Part shown: positions 45,981-56,867 of the stretch, one piece after another
Layout: each line of letters starts with the position of its first letter
Position numbering within the stretch: the first letter of the stretch is position 1
Origin: Erythrobacter sp.
GTDB lineage: Bacteria > Pseudomonadota > Alphaproteobacteria > Sphingomonadales > Sphingomonadaceae
DNA length: 64,000 nt
NCBI GenBank assembly: GCA_025698865.1
Contig: JAILWQ010000001.1
Coordinates: 682,001-746,000, forward strand
Direction of reading: 5' to 3'
Notes under the pieces: generated by a model
What the model was told of the DNA's origin: nothing
The model's database searches: none
The model's input: the letters and a program-made list of their open reading frames with translations, nothing else
Translations under genes and position numbers: made by a program

Positions 45981-46721
45981 ATGAGCGACGCGATCGACAT
46001 TTTCAAAGTGAACGAGGCGCTCGATACGTCAGGCTTAGCCGACGAATTCTCTAGCAAGCGCCGAGTTCAGGTGCGCGACGTGCTGACGAGCGAAACTGCC
46101 CGCGCCTTGCGTGACGCGCTAGCTCGGCAAACACCGTGGGGCCTGGCCATGCAGGCCGCAGATGGGGAGCCTCGGGATTTTCACGCTGGAGATCTCAAGA
46201 ACCGTGCAACCATCAACGAGGCGCAGACTCTCGACCAGGCCGTTCAGGAAGCTGCCGGGACCGGTCAATATGCGTTCCGGTATGCCCGCTTCCCCATGCT
46301 TCAGGCCTATCTCGAACGGTGGAATCAAGGCGGCCTTCACGATATTCTGATCGAACACATCAACACCGAACCGTTTCTGGAACTGGTTCGTCAGATTACG
46401 GGGATTAGCGAACTTCGTAAGGCCGATGGGCAGGTCACCCTGTTCGGGCCGCAGCATTTCCTGGGCTTGCATCAGGATCAGCAGCTCGATGAAGGGTGGC
46501 GCATCGCCTACGTGCTCAACATGACCACCCTCGAATGGAAGCCGGATTGGGGAGGGTACCTGCTCTTCTTCGACGAAGAGGGTGATGTGGTCGAGGGCTT
46601 CATGCCGCGGTTCAACACGCTCAACCTTTTTGCGGTTCCGCAGCAGCACTCGGTGAGCTTCGTGCCGCCTTTCGCCCCTCAGGGTCGTATTGCCATCAGC
46701 GGGTGGTTCCGAGACCGCTGA
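45981..46721 (+). CDS. 2-oxoglutarate/Fe(II)-dependent oxygenase (prolyl hydroxylase-like)
   Basis: A 246-residue cytosolic dioxygenase. The iron triad is visible as His164 and Asp166 in GLHQDQQ, and His223 in PQQHSVSFV. Arg236 in GRIAISGWF is the likely 2-oxoglutarate contact, and WGGYLLFFDEEGDV forms the strand before the distal His. It resembles the 2OG-Fe(II) proteins often found next to TonB-dependent receptors and is directly upstream of one here, separated by 306 non-coding bases. It could modify an imported compound or a protein side chain. The substrate is unknown. Confidence 0.88.
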   Translation: MSDAIDIFKVNEALDTSGLADEFSSKRRVQVRDVLTSETARALRDALARQTPWGLAMQAADGEPRDFHAGDLKNRATINEAQTLDQAVQEAAGTGQYAFRYARFPMLQAYLERWNQGGLHDILIEHINTEPFLELVRQITGISELRKADGQVTLFGPQHFLGLHQDQQLDEGWRIAYVLNMTTLEWKPDWGGYLLFFDEEGDVVEGFMPRFNTLNLFAVPQQHSVSFVPPFAPQGRIAISGWFRDR

Positions 46722-47027
46722 GCTGCGGACGCCGAAGCGCGAATATTCGCCTGGCCCATTCTCGCGTGGCTGTCGCCATGATCCCGTCCGGTATGGCCGG
46801 ACGAGCATATCGTTCCCAAAATTTGCCTGCGAAAGTCGCGATTGTAGCAATGTTGCAATCAAGACACAGCGCTGTCTCCAATATTGCCCGGACTTCGATT
46901 GCCCATTGCCGCGGGGGAGCATGATATCGCATTCGGACATCCGCAAACACAAAGCGCCCGTAGCGCGAGTGATTTGTTTCTCGCTGAAATGGGTCCGAAT
47001 GGGGGCCTCCTAAGGGGACTAGACCTA
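46722..47027 (+). other. 306-bp non-coding region before TonB receptor
   Basis: No convincing gene is seen on either strand. Composition is less GC rich than the surroundings. It contains a near-palindrome at 46841-46859 (see separate entry), a GACA-CAGCGC-TGTC inverted repeat near 46863-46876, and AAGGGG ten bases before the receptor ATG. I recognised no riboswitch (no cobalamin-box motif). Confidence 0.6.
46841..46859. promoter_or_regulatory. Candidate operator dyad upstream of TonB receptor
   Basis: ATTGTAGCA-A-TGTTGCAAT is symmetric at most positions around its centre (half-sites ATTGTAGCA and ATTGCAACA). The site is 169 bases before the receptor start and 120 after the oxygenase stop. 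Its size suits a LacI- or GntR-type repressor, but no such regulator is adjacent. Confidence 0.35.
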
Positions 47028-50000
47028 ATGAATAAGATTTCACTCCTGAAAGCCGGTGCAGCACCGCTGGCTATGAGCTTCATGCTGGCGGGTGCGCCCG
47101 CTGTCGCTCAGGTGGCCGACGGGACGCTCCCGCCGGAAGATCGGACTGCGAGTGCCGATGGAACCGAAGAGCCCGCTGGCACGATCGTCGTCACCGGCTC
47201 GCGCATCGCGCGCCCGAGCATCGAAGCGGCGAGCCCCGTTACCGTCGTCGGTGCGGAGCAGGTTCAGCTCACCGGTACGACCACCGTCGAAAGCCTGCTG
47301 AACGAACTGCCCCAGGTGATCCCGGGCAACACCCGCGTCTCGAACAACTCGGGCGGCGAGAACTTCGCTACGCTCGACCTTCGTGGCCTCGGCGCCGGCC
47401 GCACGCTGATCCTGCTTGATGGCGAGCGCCTGCCGGCCTCGACCACCACCGGCGTGACCGACATTTCGCAGATCCCGACCGGACTGATCGAGCGTATCGA
47501 AGTCGTCACCGGCGGCGCTTCGGCGGTGTACGGTTCCGACGCTATCGCAGGTGTCGTGAACTTCATCCTCAAGGACGACTTCGAGGGTGTGGAACTTACT
47601 GCGCAGACCGGAATTTCCGAAGACGGCGCCGGCCTGAACTACGCCATCAACGGCCTTGTCGGCGGCAACTTTGCCGACAACCGCGGCAACATCACCGTCT
47701 ATGCGTCCTACACGGAGCGTGAAGCCGTCAGCCAGGGACGCTTCGACTACTCGCGCGTTTCGGGTGCGATCTATCTTCCGGTGGACAACGAGACCGGCCA
47801 GTACGGAATTCCGTATGTTGCCGACAGCCCCGCCGATGTCCGGAACATGCCCGGCTTCACGCAGGCGGTTGCTTCCGCCGGTGGTTCGGCGACGCCTCCT
47901 TGGGCCTGGATCGCCAACGATCCGACCAACCCGTTCCAGGGCCTCGGTGCAATTCTGCCGGGCAATTTCGGCGCTGGCAACACCGACACGAACTGCGACG
48001 GTGTCCCGGGCGGAGCGTACAACACCGGCAACCTGTCGTTCAACGATGCGGGCCAGCTCACGCCCCGTAACGCGGCTGGACTGTGCAACATCCCGCTCCG
48101 TTCGATCGGCTCGTCGCGCTACAATTTCGCTCCGGACAACTACCTGATCATTCCCAATGACCGTCTGACGATCACGGCGAATGGCTCGTACGAATTCTCG
48201 GACGATACGCGTCTCAACGTCTATGCCTCGTTCAACAATTCGAACACTCAGGTATCGCTCGCTCCGACGCCGGCGACCGGCATCGTGGTGCCGGCCGACA
48301 GCCCGCTGATCCCGGACGATCTTCGTGCCGCGCTCAATTCCCGGCCCGATCCGGATGCGCCGTTCACGATCAACCGTCGTTTCACTGAGACGGGGCCGCG
48401 TATCGGCAACTTCACGACAGATGCGAAGAACATTCGCGCGATCCTCGAGCACGATCTGAACGACACCTGGTCGGTCAACTTCGTCGGCAGCTTCGGCCGG
48501 GTCGACAACACCAGCCGCAATCAGGGCAACATCCGCGCTTCGGCCGTTCAGCAGGGTCTTGCTGGCTGCCCGACCGGTTCGGCGCCGGGTTGTGTTCCGG
48601 TCGACATCTTCGGTCCGGGCACCCTTACGCCCGACATGCTCTCCTTCGTCGCTCTGGCGACGACCGACACGGAAAGCTTCGAGCAGGTTCGTGCCGCTAC
48701 CAACCTTACCGGTAGCTTCCTCGAACTGCCCGGCGGCCCGATCGGTCTCGCGGTCGGTGCGGAATACCGCAAGGACACCGGCCAGACCCTGGTCGACGAC
48801 GCGAAGCGTACCGGCGATATCATCGGCTTTAACGCCCAGAATGACATCGCAGGTTCGATCGATGTGAAGGAAGTCTACGGCGAAATCCGCGTTCCTGTCC
48901 TCGAGATTCTCTCGCTGGGCGCGGGCGCTCGCTACTCCGACTATTCCTCGGTCGGCGGGCTCTTCAACTGGAAGGCCGAAGCGGAACTTACGCCGCTGCC
49001 TTGGGTGAAGATCCGTGGTTCGTACAACCGCGCTGCTCGCGCTCCCAACGTCTTCGAACTGTTCCAGAACGGCAACCAGGGCTTCCCGTCCTATACCGAT
49101 CCCTGTAACGCTTCGAACACGAACCGGAACGAAGCGCTCTGCGTTGCGCAGGGTATCCCGGCTGCTGCACTGCCCGACTTCAACCAGGTCAACAGCCAGG
49201 TTCAGGCATTCGCATTCGGCAACCCGAACCTGAGCGAAGAAAAGGCTGAAACGTGGACCGCTGGCGTGGTTCTGACCCCGGGCACTGTCTTCGGCGCTCG
49301 CGTGACGTTCACGGCCGACTACTACCACATCAAGCTCGACGATCGGGTCGCAGCCCAGGGTGCCCAGTTCTTCCTTGGTCAGTGCTACACCGGTGCCGAT
49401 CCGGCCGCTTGCGATCGCATCTCGCGTGATCCGGCGACCGGTCAGGTCGATTTCGTCAACACCACTGTTGTGAACGCCGACAACTCGTTCACCACGGCGG
49501 GCGTCGACGTCGGTCTCGATGTCACCTACCCGGCATTCGGGGGTCAGATCTTCCTTTCCGATGTCCTGACCTACGTCGACGAATACTCGATCGGAGACAG
49601 CGACTTCGTCGATACGGTTTCGCCCGGCTTCGGCGGCGTGATCTCGGATTGGGCGAACACGGCGACTCTCGGCTGGCGTGGTGAGACCTTCACCGGTCAG
49701 GTCCGTTACGTGTGGAAGCGCGGCGGGCGTCAAAACTATCCGGGCGCGTTCCTCGACGGTCTCTACCCGTACGATCTGGAAGATCCGGACAACACGTCGC
49801 TGTATGACGAATTCCCCGATCGGATCGACGATCTTCACCTGGTGAACGTTTCGCTCAGCTGGCGTGCTGCGGACAACTTCACCCTTACCGGGATCGTTGA
49901 CAACTTGCTCGACAAGGATCCGCCGCAGACGACGACGGGTATCTTCGAACAGGCCAACTCCAACATCAGCTTCTACGATCGCTATGCTCTGGGACGCACC

Positions 50001-50030
50001 TACACGATCCAGGCTCGCGTCAACTTCTAA
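47028..50030 (+). CDS. TonB-dependent receptor
   Basis: A 1000-residue outer-membrane gated channel importing a nutrient with TonB energy. A signal peptide ends AGAPAVAQ at about residue 27. The TonB-box region probably includes GTIVVTGSRI around residue 50. The plug domain shows SLLNELPQVIPGNT, TLDLRGLGAGRTLILLDGERLP and IERIEVVTGGASAVYGSDAIAGVVNFILK. The 22-strand barrel fills the rest and ends RYALGRTYTIQARVNF with the terminal Phe. T-ending codons such as GCT and CGT are noticeably more common than in neighbours, as in highly expressed outer-membrane proteins. The start at 47028 has AAGGGG ten bases before it. The ligand cannot be read from sequence. Confidence 0.96.
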   Translation: MNKISLLKAGAAPLAMSFMLAGAPAVAQVADGTLPPEDRTASADGTEEPAGTIVVTGSRIARPSIEAASPVTVVGAEQVQLTGTTTVESLLNELPQVIPGNTRVSNNSGGENFATLDLRGLGAGRTLILLDGERLPASTTTGVTDISQIPTGLIERIEVVTGGASAVYGSDAIAGVVNFILKDDFEGVELTAQTGISEDGAGLNYAINGLVGGNFADNRGNITVYASYTEREAVSQGRFDYSRVSGAIYLPVDNETGQYGIPYVADSPADVRNMPGFTQAVASAGGSATPPWAWIANDPTNPFQGLGAILPGNFGAGNTDTNCDGVPGGAYNTGNLSFNDAGQLTPRNAAGLCNIPLRSIGSSRYNFAPDNYLIIPNDRLTITANGSYEFSDDTRLNVYASFNNSNTQVSLAPTPATGIVVPADSPLIPDDLRAALNSRPDPDAPFTINRRFTETGPRIGNFTTDAKNIRAILEHDLNDTWSVNFVGSFGRVDNTSRNQGNIRASAVQQGLAGCPTGSAPGCVPVDIFGPGTLTPDMLSFVALATTDTESFEQVRAATNLTGSFLELPGGPIGLAVGAEYRKDTGQTLVDDAKRTGDIIGFNAQNDIAGSIDVKEVYGEIRVPVLEILSLGAGARYSDYSSVGGLFNWKAEAELTPLPWVKIRGSYNRAARAPNVFELFQNGNQGFPSYTDPCNASNTNRNEALCVAQGIPAAALPDFNQVNSQVQAFAFGNPNLSEEKAETWTAGVVLTPGTVFGARVTFTADYYHIKLDDRVAAQGAQFFLGQCYTGADPAACDRISRDPATGQVDFVNTTVVNADNSFTTAGVDVGLDVTYPAFGGQIFLSDVLTYVDEYSIGDSDFVDTVSPGFGGVISDWANTATLGWRGETFTGQVRYVWKRGGRQNYPGAFLDGLYPYDLEDPDNTSLYDEFPDRIDDLHLVNVSLSWRAADNFTLTGIVDNLLDKDPPQTTTGIFEQANSNISFYDRYALGRTYTIQARVNF

Positions 50031-50053
50031 GAAGATGAACGAGTGAAATTAGA

Positions 50054-50082
50054 GCGGCGGGCTTCGGCCCGCCGCTTTTTTT
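50054..50082 (+). terminator. Strong terminator after TonB receptor
   Basis: A 9-bp stem GCGGCGGGC / GCCCGCCGC with TTCG tetraloop and a seven-T run, 24 bases after the receptor stop. It also lies downstream of the convergent TPR-oxygenase gene and may slow that transcript too. Confidence 0.92.
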
Positions 50083-50116
50083 GGTTTGCTTTAGATTCTC
50101 GTCCGGAAGACCGCCG

Positions 50117-51910
50117 TCAGCGCGGGATCGCATCGAAAGCGACGGCAAGTCTTGTACCTTTCTCCGCATTCGGCGCCGTTCCATGCCACATCGAAGATGG
50201 GAACAGCACCAGGCTTCCTTCGACCGGGCGCACCTCCAGCCGCGGGTTGAGTTCGAGACCGAGCTCTTGGGGCGGCACACCGAGCATCAAGGTGCCGGCG
50301 CCCCCTCCCCCCTTTTCCGATTGCGGAACCTGAAGGTGGAGGGCCGAACTGATCCACCCTTCGGGATGAATATGAGCGATGTGATATCCGGCTTCCCGGA
50401 GCCGTACCGACCACGAACCGACAAATCGAACGTCCGCGGCCTTCCGTCTGTAGAACGGGTGAGAGGGATCCGTGGGGAGGGTCGAGGCATAGTCGAGAAT
50501 ATGAGCCTCGATTTCCCGGCGCAGGCGCTGGAGACGCGGGTCCGACCGCATGAACAGCGCGCCTTCCGTTTGCGTTCCTTTTCTCAGGCTCTGATCCGCT
50601 GGTTGATGAACCGCCCGGTGAAGTTCGGCGAGGCAATTCTTCAAATGTTCGAGCTCTTCCTTCTCGCCAAGGTAAGCAAGCGGGCGCTGCTGGACCTGGC
50701 GCTCGTAATCGTGCAGCCAGAATTCCCTTGGATCGTCCAGCACGCGCCAGCAAAGACTTAGATAAGCCCAGCCGAACTGATCGGTGGCATCGATCTCGAC
50801 GCAACGCTGTGCCAGCGCCATGGCCTGCCTCGGCTCACCGCGACGCAGGGAGTTTCGAGCCCAGGCGTTGAGGAACGCACGATCGTCAGTTTTGCCCGAA
50901 TACAAGCTTTGGAAAAGCGTTTCCGCGGTGTCGGTCTGGCCTACCTCGCTACGTGCCACTGCCTCGAAGAAGTCGATTTGGCCGGCCCCTCCCGTTCTCC
51001 CGCGCGCCTCATCGCAGAGCGTCAGGACCGTGTCGAAATCCCTCGCCGCCACTGCCAACGACAGCCAGTCGAGCCAGATCGCGTTCTCACCAGGCCATTT
51101 CTGAGTGAGCGCGCGATAACTACGATAGGGGTCTCTGGAAGTGCCATACTCCATGGCGAGACGGGCGAGCCCGCGATGGGCGGCAAAATAGCCGGGTGCC
51201 TTGGCAACGATGCTCTCATAGACCCGCTCGGCGGCCTCGATCTGGCGCTCATCGACGAGCGCTCCGGCAGTGGCTTCAGCGACTTCCGGAGAATTCGGGA
51301 AATGATGCGCGCTTGCCTGCAATTCGGCCAAGGCTTCCGCCGATCTTCCGATCTCTCGCAGGATTCCGGCTTTTTTGACCGTCGCGAAGAGATTGTCGGG
51401 CCTGCACGCAAGAGTTGCGTCGAACTTTTGGAGGGCAGCGTCTCCATCCCCATTCTCGTGGTAGAGAGTGCCGAGTGAGTTAAGGATAAGCGGAGCTTGG
51501 GGATCCAGCTCCAATCCCTCCTGCAGGAGCCGGATCGCCTCAGGCCGGTCGTTCCGCACGACAGCCAAACGCGCGGCATTGATGCGCGCCTCGACATAGC
51601 GCGGCTCGCGTCGCATCGCCTGCTCGAGCGCCGCGGACGCCTCGCTGTGGCGCCCCAGTTCGCCCAAGGCCAGACCAAGACTGTTCAAAATCTCGGCAGT
51701 CTCGAGGCCCAGGCCGATAGCTTCGCGATACGCCTCGACAGCTGCTTCGCGGTGTCCGGCGGCCCTGCGGATCACGCCGGCGAGGTGCCAAGCAGGACTG
51801 TTCCCCGGTTCCTCGAAAACCACTCTCTCGATCTGACTTCGCGCCGACTCGATGTCTCCGGCGGTGAGCAGATGGTGAATGGCATTCAGCTGATGGGCAC
51901 CATATCTCAT
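50117..51910 (-). CDS. TPR-repeat protein fused to a putative 2OG-Fe(II) oxygenase domain
   Basis: A 597-residue protein. Residues 1-330 contain at least six tetratricopeptide-type repeats (for example AVEAYREAIGLGLETAEILNS). The C-terminal 200 residues match the putative 2OG-Fe(II) oxygenase family that often ends TPR proteins: GSWSVRLREAGYHIAHIHPEGWISSALHLQVP with His513/His515, distal His576 in SSMWHGTAPN and Arg587 in GTRLAVAF. No signal peptide is present, so it is cytosolic. The TPR part probably binds a protein partner that the oxygenase hydroxylates. It converges with the TonB receptor gene. GC content is somewhat lower than in the core genes. Confidence 0.88.
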   Translation of the reverse strand: MRYGAHQLNAIHHLLTAGDIESARSQIERVVFEEPGNSPAWHLAGVIRRAAGHREAAVEAYREAIGLGLETAEILNSLGLALGELGRHSEASAALEQAMRREPRYVEARINAARLAVVRNDRPEAIRLLQEGLELDPQAPLILNSLGTLYHENGDGDAALQKFDATLACRPDNLFATVKKAGILREIGRSAEALAELQASAHHFPNSPEVAEATAGALVDERQIEAAERVYESIVAKAPGYFAAHRGLARLAMEYGTSRDPYRSYRALTQKWPGENAIWLDWLSLAVAARDFDTVLTLCDEARGRTGGAGQIDFFEAVARSEVGQTDTAETLFQSLYSGKTDDRAFLNAWARNSLRRGEPRQAMALAQRCVEIDATDQFGWAYLSLCWRVLDDPREFWLHDYERQVQQRPLAYLGEKEELEHLKNCLAELHRAVHQPADQSLRKGTQTEGALFMRSDPRLQRLRREIEAHILDYASTLPTDPSHPFYRRKAADVRFVGSWSVRLREAGYHIAHIHPEGWISSALHLQVPQSEKGGGGAGTLMLGVPPQELGLELNPRLEVRPVEGSLVLFPSSMWHGTAPNAEKGTRLAVAFDAIPR

Positions 51911-51944
51911 CGACTCTTTCCCGGACTGACGAGATCGCGGAAAA

Positions 51945-52472
51945 TCAATCCCTGCGCTTCATCCTGAATGCGCGCCGATCTTCTATGCTCGCCATGTAGC
52001 TGCCGAGAGCGGCGCGCCTGATCGTAATCGCCTCACCCGGCTTTGGTTCAGGTATCCAGCGCGTCTCGCTCTGCTCCCAGGTCGATCCATCTTCGAGCGT
52101 TAGGATGGCGCGCCCGCTCGCGTCGTTCGACACCGACACGATTGCGGTTTCAATCTCATTCAATTCGGCTCGATCGTCTTCGTTCGACTGGTCTGCAAAT
52201 GCCGCGTCGGGAACAGGAAAGCCGAAAAGGCTTCGTCGTGATCGCACAATGCTTTGTCTTGAAACAACCTGCAGCTCATCATCGCCGTAGGATTTCGCAA
52301 GCCGGGCGACGCTTTCATCGTAACAGTCCAGTCTCTGACTCGCATCTTCGATGTCCGCACAGCTCAGAACATCGCCGAATATGGCGGGCGTATCGGGCTC
52401 GTTTGCCGAAACCGATGCGCTGCTGATCGCCAGCCCGCAAAACCCGATGATCAGGGATATCCCACGTATCAT
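51945..52472 (-). CDS. Small secreted protein with C-x-I-x(6)-RLDCYD motif
   Basis: A 175-residue exported protein. Residues 1-23 are a signal peptide ending ASVSA. The mature N-terminus contains CADIEDASQRLDCYDESVARL, a two-cysteine motif seen in many exported proteins of unknown function, including some type VI-associated ones. A C-terminal beta-rich domain (AILTLEDGSTWEQSE...PGEAITIRRAALGSYMASIED) looks like a small barrel. It lies 34 bases upstream of the TPR-oxygenase gene in the same direction, so they may be one unit. No function is assigned. Confidence 0.75.
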   Translation of the reverse strand: MIRGISLIIGFCGLAISSASVSANEPDTPAIFGDVLSCADIEDASQRLDCYDESVARLAKSYGDDELQVVSRQSIVRSRRSLFGFPVPDAAFADQSNEDDRAELNEIETAIVSVSNDASGRAILTLEDGSTWEQSETRWIPEPKPGEAITIRRAALGSYMASIEDRRAFRMKRRD

Positions 52473-52581
52473 GCTTGTTCTTCCCCTTCTTCCCCGATCA
52501 GGCGCAACGCATCAAAGAGCCGGGCGAAGCTCCCACATCCCATGCCTCGCCGCAAGGTTCATCAATCAGCACCCACGATAG

Positions 52582-55158
<2,577 letters not shown>

Positions 55159-55191
55159 GACAAGCACCCCAAGTGATGAATGGCCGCCCGG

Positions 55192-55219
55192 ATATGGTGT
55201 TGCCAATCGGCAACACAAG
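55192..55219 (-). promoter_or_regulatory. Putative sigma-32 (RpoH) promoter of clpB with internal inverted repeat
   Basis: On the minus strand CTTG (55219-55216) is followed, 18 bases further on, by CCATAT (55197-55192), fitting the RpoH -35/-10 pattern. The spacer is a perfect palindrome TGTTGCC-GATT-GGCAACA, which may form a hairpin or be an additional protein-binding site. The -10 hexamer lies about 34 bases before the ATG. Confidence 0.6.
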
Positions 55220-55300
55220 ACCACGCCTCGACGATTTTCGGCGAGGTGTGTTAGCCGGATATAGGGGTGCGGTGCCGCTTGGCGAGAGCGGCGGTCGAAA

Positions 55301-56746
55301 TTATTCGGCCGGTTCGCCCGCGATGCCCGGGACCAGCACGGTGCGCCCGCCACCGAATTCCTCGCGCACGACGATCAGCCCCTGCCGCTCGAGATGTTCG
55401 AGCAGGCGGCGGATGCGCCCCGGCGAACTGGTGCCGTAGGCGCGCGCGAGGCGGTCCTCGTCGACCTCGGTCTCGCCCGCATGGGCGGCCTTTGCGATCA
55501 CGAGGAAGGGGGCGATGAGATCCTCCTCCACCCGGTCGGCCAGCTGCATGATGCGCGCCGCTATCGGCTCCTCGAGATCGTCGAGACCGGCCGCGGCGAA
55601 GGCGAAGCGGCGGCGGAAGGCGCGCATGTCGGGCATGGGGCCGACAATCCGCTCGCGCCGGCAGCGGGTGAGGAAGGTCTGGTACTGGGCGGAGGCCGAC
55701 TGGAAGGCGATGCTCTCGTCCCGCGCCATGCCGGTTACGATCGCCTCGATCTGCACGGCGATGGCGGAGGGATCGACGCCGGGGGGCGGCTGCACCTGCC
55801 GCTCCTCGGCGCGGGCGATGCTGTCGGTGATTTCCTCCACGCGCGGTGCCGGCGGGGGCGCGGGCGGCGGCGGCGCCTTGGCGACCTCGCTCGCGAGATC
55901 GCGGGTCAGCAGCTTCGCCATGTCCTCGGGCGCGGTGTCGGGAAGCGCCATCAGGCCTTCGGCGCGCATGGTGCGGCCCGAGCGCACCGGTCCGATCTTG
56001 ACCGCCCGCGGCACCCGCGTGATCGCCGGACCAAGCGCGAGGAAGTGGCCGCGCTCCAGCTCGCGGATGCGCTCCGCCTGCCGCCGCTCCATGCCGAGGA
56101 GGTCGGCGGCGCGCACCATGTCGATGTCGAGAAAGGTGCGACCCATGAGAAAGTTCGACGCTTCCGCGGCAACATTCTTGGCAAGTTTGGCCAGTCTCTG
56201 TGTCGCGACCACGCCGGCGAGGCCGCGCTTGCGACCCCGGCACATGAGATTGGTCATGGCCGAGAGCGTCATGCGGCGCGTGTCCTCGGCGATCTCGCCC
56301 GCCACCGCCGGAGCGAACATCTGCGCCTCGTCGACCACCACCAGCGCCGGATACCAGTGTTCGCGCGGGGCATCGAACAGGGCGGTCAGGAACTGCGCGG
56401 CGCAGCGGATCTGCTGTTCCACTTCCAGCCCGTCGAGATCGAGCACGACGCTGGCCCGGTGTTCGCGGATGCGGCGGGCCAGCGCCTCGATCTCGGCCGG
56501 GGCATAGGCCGCCCCGTCGATCACCACATGGCCGAATTCCTCCGCCAGCGAGGGAAAGTCGCCTTCCGGGTCGATCACCACCTGCTGGACCATGCCCGCG
56601 CTTTCCTCGAGCAGGCGGCGCAGCAGGTGCGACTTGCCACTGCCCGAATTGCCCTGGACGAGCAGGCGGGTGGCGAGAAGCTCCTCGATATCGAACTCGA
56701 CCGGCTTGCCGGACGATTCGTGGCCCATGGTGATCTGCGCTGTCAC
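55301..56746 (-). CDS. HerA-like (DUF87) ATP-binding protein
   Basis: A 481-residue FtsK/HerA-superfamily ATPase. It has VQGNSGSGKSHLLRRLLEE (Walker A, about residues 30-48), VIDPEGDFPSL, ALVVVDEAQMFAP (Walker B with Glu) and the sensor region NLMCRGRKRGLAGVVATQRLAKLAKN. The middle contains a Pro/Ala-rich linker (around residue 285) and the C-terminal third resembles a winged helix (SSPGRIRRLLEHLERQGLIVVREEFGG). HerA proteins act with NurA nuclease in DNA end processing in archaea, but no nurA-like gene is adjacent. The start could be GTG at 56746 or ATG at 56728. Confidence 0.85.
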   Translation of the reverse strand: MTAQITMGHESSGKPVEFDIEELLATRLLVQGNSGSGKSHLLRRLLEESAGMVQQVVIDPEGDFPSLAEEFGHVVIDGAAYAPAEIEALARRIREHRASVVLDLDGLEVEQQIRCAAQFLTALFDAPREHWYPALVVVDEAQMFAPAVAGEIAEDTRRMTLSAMTNLMCRGRKRGLAGVVATQRLAKLAKNVAAEASNFLMGRTFLDIDMVRAADLLGMERRQAERIRELERGHFLALGPAITRVPRAVKIGPVRSGRTMRAEGLMALPDTAPEDMAKLLTRDLASEVAKAPPPPAPPPAPRVEEITDSIARAEERQVQPPPGVDPSAIAVQIEAIVTGMARDESIAFQSASAQYQTFLTRCRRERIVGPMPDMRAFRRRFAFAAAGLDDLEEPIAARIMQLADRVEEDLIAPFLVIAKAAHAGETEVDEDRLARAYGTSSPGRIRRLLEHLERQGLIVVREEFGGGRTVLVPGIAGEPAE

Positions 56747-56867
56747 GCCCGTGCGGGTAGCGAGCCGAATCCGGGAAGCGAAACCCGTGCTGCAAAGGTT
56801 TTGCCCAATCCGTTTGCAGCGCCGCCCCCGCCGGGCTAGGTCGGTTGCAGGGGAGGACCGAAATTCC

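Noticed and set aside
46696-47064. Possible small genes in the 306-bp region before the TonB receptor
   Set aside because: Candidate peptides overlap both neighbours, have no ribosome sites or recognisable features, and the region looks regulatory.
47040-49838. A 932-codon open frame antisense to the TonB receptor
   Set aside because: Mirror frame of a strongly codon-biased gene. It has no start signal, signal peptide or motif, while the plus-strand receptor is complete with plug, barrel and terminal Phe.
52473-52581. Terminator for clpB in the gap to the secreted-protein gene
   Set aside because: Only a 4-bp stem (GAGC/GCTC) followed by TTTG could be found, too weak to call.
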